From positions 1-7,168 of the forward strand of contig DGGQ01000024.1 of NCBI GenBank assembly GCA_002392275.1: 7,168 bases of DNA. The letters are read 5' to 3'. The position numbers were made by a program, and so were the translations under genes. The notes beneath the pieces are model-generated. The model did no database searches, had not been told where the DNA came from, and saw only the letters and a program-made list of their open reading frames with translations. This stretch comes from Treponema sp. UBA3870 (GTDB lineage: Bacteria > Spirochaetota > Spirochaetia > Treponematales > Treponemataceae). Below are positions 4,552-7,168 of this stretch, piece after piece; the stretch's first letter is position 1; the number at the start of each line of letters is the position of its first letter.

Positions 4552-6852
4552 ATGGACGCTTTTATTGTTTTGCCGCCGCTCGTGCAATTAAATACCGCAT
4601 ACCCATCCGGGGCATATCTGAAATCATTTTTTAAAACGCAGAATCTGGATGCCCGTTGGTTTGATTTGAGCATTGAGCTTTTCAATGAAATCTTTTGCCG
4701 CAGGGGACTTGAATGTCTTTTTGAAAAATGTACAGACATTGCGCTAAAAAAATATGATGAGGCATTAAAAAATGGAGACAGTGGAAGCGCGCAGGCATTG
4801 CTACGTTATGTGAGCGAAAGTTCAAGATGGATAGACTGGATTGAGTCAATCGTCGCAATCCTTCGGGATGGAAATCCTTCAGGCGATAACCCGGACTGCC
4901 GGACCAGCGGTCGGGAATTGTGTCACGGCTTTATTTTTTCACCTTTCGCCCCACGTGGAATGCGCATGGAAAATTTTCTTTCAAATCTGGACCACGAGCC
5001 GACAACGGATGACGCTAGATTTTTGGCCAGCCTTGCGCTTGCGGACCTTGCAGATTTTATAGCCGTGGTTTTTGACAGCGAATTTTCTTTGGTGCGTTAC
5101 GCGGAGTCCCTTGCCATAAGCGAGACAAGTTTTGCGCAGATTGAAAAAGGGCTTGATTCTCCTGTCCTGAAAACTTTTTATGAAAAAACTCTACAGCGAT
5201 TTTTTGCCACAAGAGAATTCACGGAAGAGCTTTCCAATAATTTTGATTCCGGAAAAAAGGTTTTAATCTGCATTTCAGTTCCGTTCGCTGGAACATTTAC
5301 GGCTGCCCTTTATACCGCAAGATTTTTCAGGCAGCATTACGGCGACAAAGTTTTTATTTCAATCGGCGGTGGATTTATCAACACGGAGCTTCGCGAAATC
5401 AGCGACAAAAAAATTTTTGATTATGTTGATTCAATCAGCTATGACCGTGGATACGGATCGTACAAGGCTCTATTTGAAAGCGGCCTTCTGAATCAAAAAA
5501 AAGAATGTGGAAATGGAAAAAAGATTTTAAATCAACTCTACAAGATGCGGCTTTTCGATGGAGAAAAAATAATTGCACAAAAAGAGAGCGACCCTGGTTT
5601 TCAAAAATTTGAGGAGACCGTCACAGCGGAAATTGTTCCAGATTTTTCCGACATTGATTTTTCAAAATACCCTAGGATGATTGACGACACAAATCCAATG
5701 CAGCGACTCTGGTCCGACGGCTCTTGGCTCAAGGTCTATCTTGCGCACGGATGCTACTGGCACAAATGCGATTTCTGTGATGTGACTCTGGACTATGTTT
5801 CGGGCTACCGGCAGACAAAAATCGAAAAGCTGTACGGAGGACTTCTGGAGCAGGCACAGAAAAAAAAGATTTGGGGAATCCATTTTGTTGACGAGGCCAT
5901 GCCAATTTCCGCTCTGACAAAATTTTCTCTTTTAAATTCTGCTTCGGAAAATCGTTTTTCATTTTGGGGCAACATTCGCTTTGAAAAAAATTTTTCTTAT
6001 GATTTGGTTTCGCTTTTTTCATACTCGGGTCTGGTTGGTGTAAGCGGTGGAATTGAGATTGCGACGGGAAGCGGACTGGACGGAATCCACAAGGGAACGG
6101 ACATCGACTCTATTGTTGGAGCATGCTGCGCGTTCAAGGAAAACGGTGTGCTTGTCCATGCCTACATGATTTACGGATACTGGAACCAGAGCGACCAGGA
6201 CACAATCAACTCAATGGAAACTCTCCGTCAGATGTATGCCGCAGAACTTCTGGACAGTTCCTTCTGGCACAAATTTGTTTTGACCCGGCACTCACGTATC
6301 TATTCGGAATGGGAAAAGGGTATGCACCCGGATTTAAAACCGATTGAACCAAAGGGGGCGGGGGTATTCGCAAAAAACGGTCTCCATTTCCAAGGAGAAG
6401 ACCGCTCCGAAAAATTTAGCGATGGATTGAACCGCGCTCTTCAGGCATGGATGCACGGCGAGTCGCTGAATAAAAAAGTGAACCGCTGGTTTGATTTTAA
6501 AACTCCTGAACCAACTGTAAAATCAGATTATATAGAAGAAAGTATCCGCCGCTACGAGAAAAAAAAGGAAAGAGATTTTTCTGCTCCAATTGACATTTCA
6601 AGGCTGTACTGGCTGTGCGGTCCAATAAATCCTGTGGACGGGGGGAAAAATTTTTGCTGGCTCTACATGCAGGATTTGTGCAGGGAAAAAAATATTTTGA
6701 AAAATGTTTCCGTCCGTGATTTCCAGAATGCGCTTTATGCTTTGGGGACAAAAAACAGAAACGTGTCGCTGATGAAAAATCTTGCGGAAAAAAATCAGTG
6801 CGTGGTGGATTTTCTGAAAAACCTCCGTGGAGCGGGGCTTGCCATGGTTTAA
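4552..6852 (+). CDS. Radical SAM protein with cobalamin-binding-like N-terminal fold and CX4CX2C motif
   Basis: This 766-residue iron-sulfur enzyme should cleave S-adenosylmethionine to start radical chemistry; its substrate is unknown. The cluster motif is GCYWHKCDFCD with C401, C406 and C409, a CX4CX2C spacing where CX3CX2C is standard. Downstream come other core-barrel signs: GIHFVDEAMP (442-451), GGIEIATGSG (499-508) and HAYMIYGYW (536-544). The N-terminus FIVLPPLVQLN followed by an acidic strand (ARWFDLS) resembles the first strands of B12-binding Rossmann domains of this superfamily. The matching later strands, VLICISVPFAG and VFISIGGGFIN, lie at about 235-280, after an extra mainly helical stretch of some 180 residues. 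The cobalamin-ligating DxHxxG motif is not present. The C-terminal 200 residues are charged and helical. No Shine-Dalgarno precedes the ATG, but the conserved-looking PP-x-x-QLN region begins directly there, so the start is right. The gene stands alone between a terminator and a chemotaxis gene, so the context gives no substrate. Confidence 0.82.
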   Translation: MDAFIVLPPLVQLNTAYPSGAYLKSFFKTQNLDARWFDLSIELFNEIFCRRGLECLFEKCTDIALKKYDEALKNGDSGSAQALLRYVSESSRWIDWIESIVAILRDGNPSGDNPDCRTSGRELCHGFIFSPFAPRGMRMENFLSNLDHEPTTDDARFLASLALADLADFIAVVFDSEFSLVRYAESLAISETSFAQIEKGLDSPVLKTFYEKTLQRFFATREFTEELSNNFDSGKKVLICISVPFAGTFTAALYTARFFRQHYGDKVFISIGGGFINTELREISDKKIFDYVDSISYDRGYGSYKALFESGLLNQKKECGNGKKILNQLYKMRLFDGEKIIAQKESDPGFQKFEETVTAEIVPDFSDIDFSKYPRMIDDTNPMQRLWSDGSWLKVYLAHGCYWHKCDFCDVTLDYVSGYRQTKIEKLYGGLLEQAQKKKIWGIHFVDEAMPISALTKFSLLNSASENRFSFWGNIRFEKNFSYDLVSLFSYSGLVGVSGGIEIATGSGLDGIHKGTDIDSIVGACCAFKENGVLVHAYMIYGYWNQSDQDTINSMETLRQMYAAELLDSSFWHKFVLTRHSRIYSEWEKGMHPDLKPIEPKGAGVFAKNGLHFQGEDRSEKFSDGLNRALQAWMHGESLNKKVNRWFDFKTPEPTVKSDYIEESIRRYEKKKERDFSAPIDISRLYWLCGPINPVDGGKNFCWLYMQDLCREKNILKNVSVRDFQNALYALGTKNRNVSLMKNLAEKNQCVVDFLKNLRGAGLAMV

Positions 6853-6981
6853 TCAAGACACTAAAACGGGCTGGCTGATTTACAACAAATTGTTATATGT
6901 GTTCGTGCTGGAGTTTTTGGAGCATCTGAAAAAATAAATTTTTTTCTACCATTATTTAAAAAACTGGTGTAGAATATAGGT
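6853..6981. other. Intergenic spacer before cheX-like gene
   Basis: No reading frame with a ribosome site and no convincing terminator hairpin is visible here, unlike the three other gene junctions in the window. An AT-rich tract (6930-6963) leads into TAGAAT at 6970-6975, a possible -10 box for the following gene. It is five of six to consensus, but the -35 region (CTACCA at 6946-6951, spacing 18) is poor. Confidence 0.4.
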
Positions 6982-7168
6982 ATGGACGTTTCATTTCTTA
7001 ATCCATTTTTAAGCTCCTGTCAGGACGCTTTTTCGCAGATGTTTAATATCTCACCTCAGCACAAGGATCCGTATCTTCTGAACCCGGTCGGTACCCATCC
7101 TTGGGAAATTTCTGGAATTGTTGCTGTTTCGGGGGACGAGGTTGGCATTGTGGCGTTCAGGCTCCATA
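6982..7168 (+). CDS. cheX: CheX-like chemotaxis phosphatase, N-terminal part (3' end outside window)
   Basis: Only the first 62 residues lie in the window. They begin MDVSFLNPFLSS, followed by an amphipathic helix (CQDAFSQMFNI) and then a strand pair ending ISGIVAVSGDEVGIVAFRL. This order, NPF plus helix, then a strand around I-x-G-x-V-x-x-x-G-x-x-x-G, is that of CheX/CheC-type phosphatases, which remove phosphate from CheY-P and are used by spirochaetes. The helix that would carry the catalytic Glu and Asn residues lies beyond the right edge, so activity cannot be judged. The ATG follows a short TAGG and a possible -10 box (6970-6975) very closely, so the leader is short or absent. No other chemotaxis gene is visible upstream; downstream context is unknown. 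The family is likely, while assignment to CheX itself and not a CheX-like paralogue is less sure. Confidence 0.65.
   Translation, partial: MDVSFLNPFLSSCQDAFSQMFNISPQHKDPYLLNPVGTHPWEISGIVAVSGDEVGIVAFRLH

Noticed and set aside
6379..6408. Hairpin-like CGGTCT...AGACCG inside the radical SAM gene
   Set aside because: Only six base pairs are uninterrupted, there is no T-run, and it lies within conserved coding sequence.

Overview
The window carries six plus-strand protein genes in short, well-separated transcription units. It looks like chromosomal DNA of a spirochaete, most probably a gut- or rumen-type Treponema. That placement is an inference from overall style: mixed AT-rich and GC-rich codon use with many A- and T-runs, a TTG start, a stand-alone CheX-type gene, and a large radical SAM protein of a kind I associate with gut anaerobes. 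No gene here is strictly diagnostic of a phylum.

Bases 1-611: the 3' part of a GNAT acetyltransferase whose start lies off the left edge, then a 125-base gap containing a strong intrinsic terminator. The terminator ends only about ten bases before the next start codon. Bases 612-2240: a gene for the C-terminal half only of the large subunit of carbamoyl-phosphate synthetase (second ATP-grasp unit plus the MGS-like allosteric domain). The N-terminal half is not in the window, so CarB appears to be split in this organism. A second strong terminator follows.

Bases 2314-4508: a compact three-gene unit. A near-consensus promoter, overlapped by an inverted repeat that may be an operator, drives a PadR-family repressor, then a HAAS/DUF1700-type four-helix membrane protein, then a membrane-anchored DUF4097 protein built of SGS-containing repeats of about 19 residues. 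A third strong terminator closes the unit. PadR + HAAS + DUF4097 is a recurrent but little-understood envelope-associated module, and the promoter and operator suggest it is autoregulated.

Bases 4509-6852: one large radical SAM enzyme. It has an unusual CX4CX2C cluster motif and a cobalamin-binding-like N-terminal fold that seems to be interrupted by a long helical insert. It has no Shine-Dalgarno sequence, and a good -35/-10 pair is placed so that transcription would begin at the ATG, so its mRNA may be leaderless. Bases 6853-6981 hold no gene I can support. From 6982 to the right edge runs the start of a CheX-like chemotaxis phosphatase gene.

The most notable points are the half-length CarB with a terminator against its start codon, and the atypical radical SAM protein with its likely leaderless message. 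I found no CRISPR array, tRNA, rRNA, insertion sequence or integrase.
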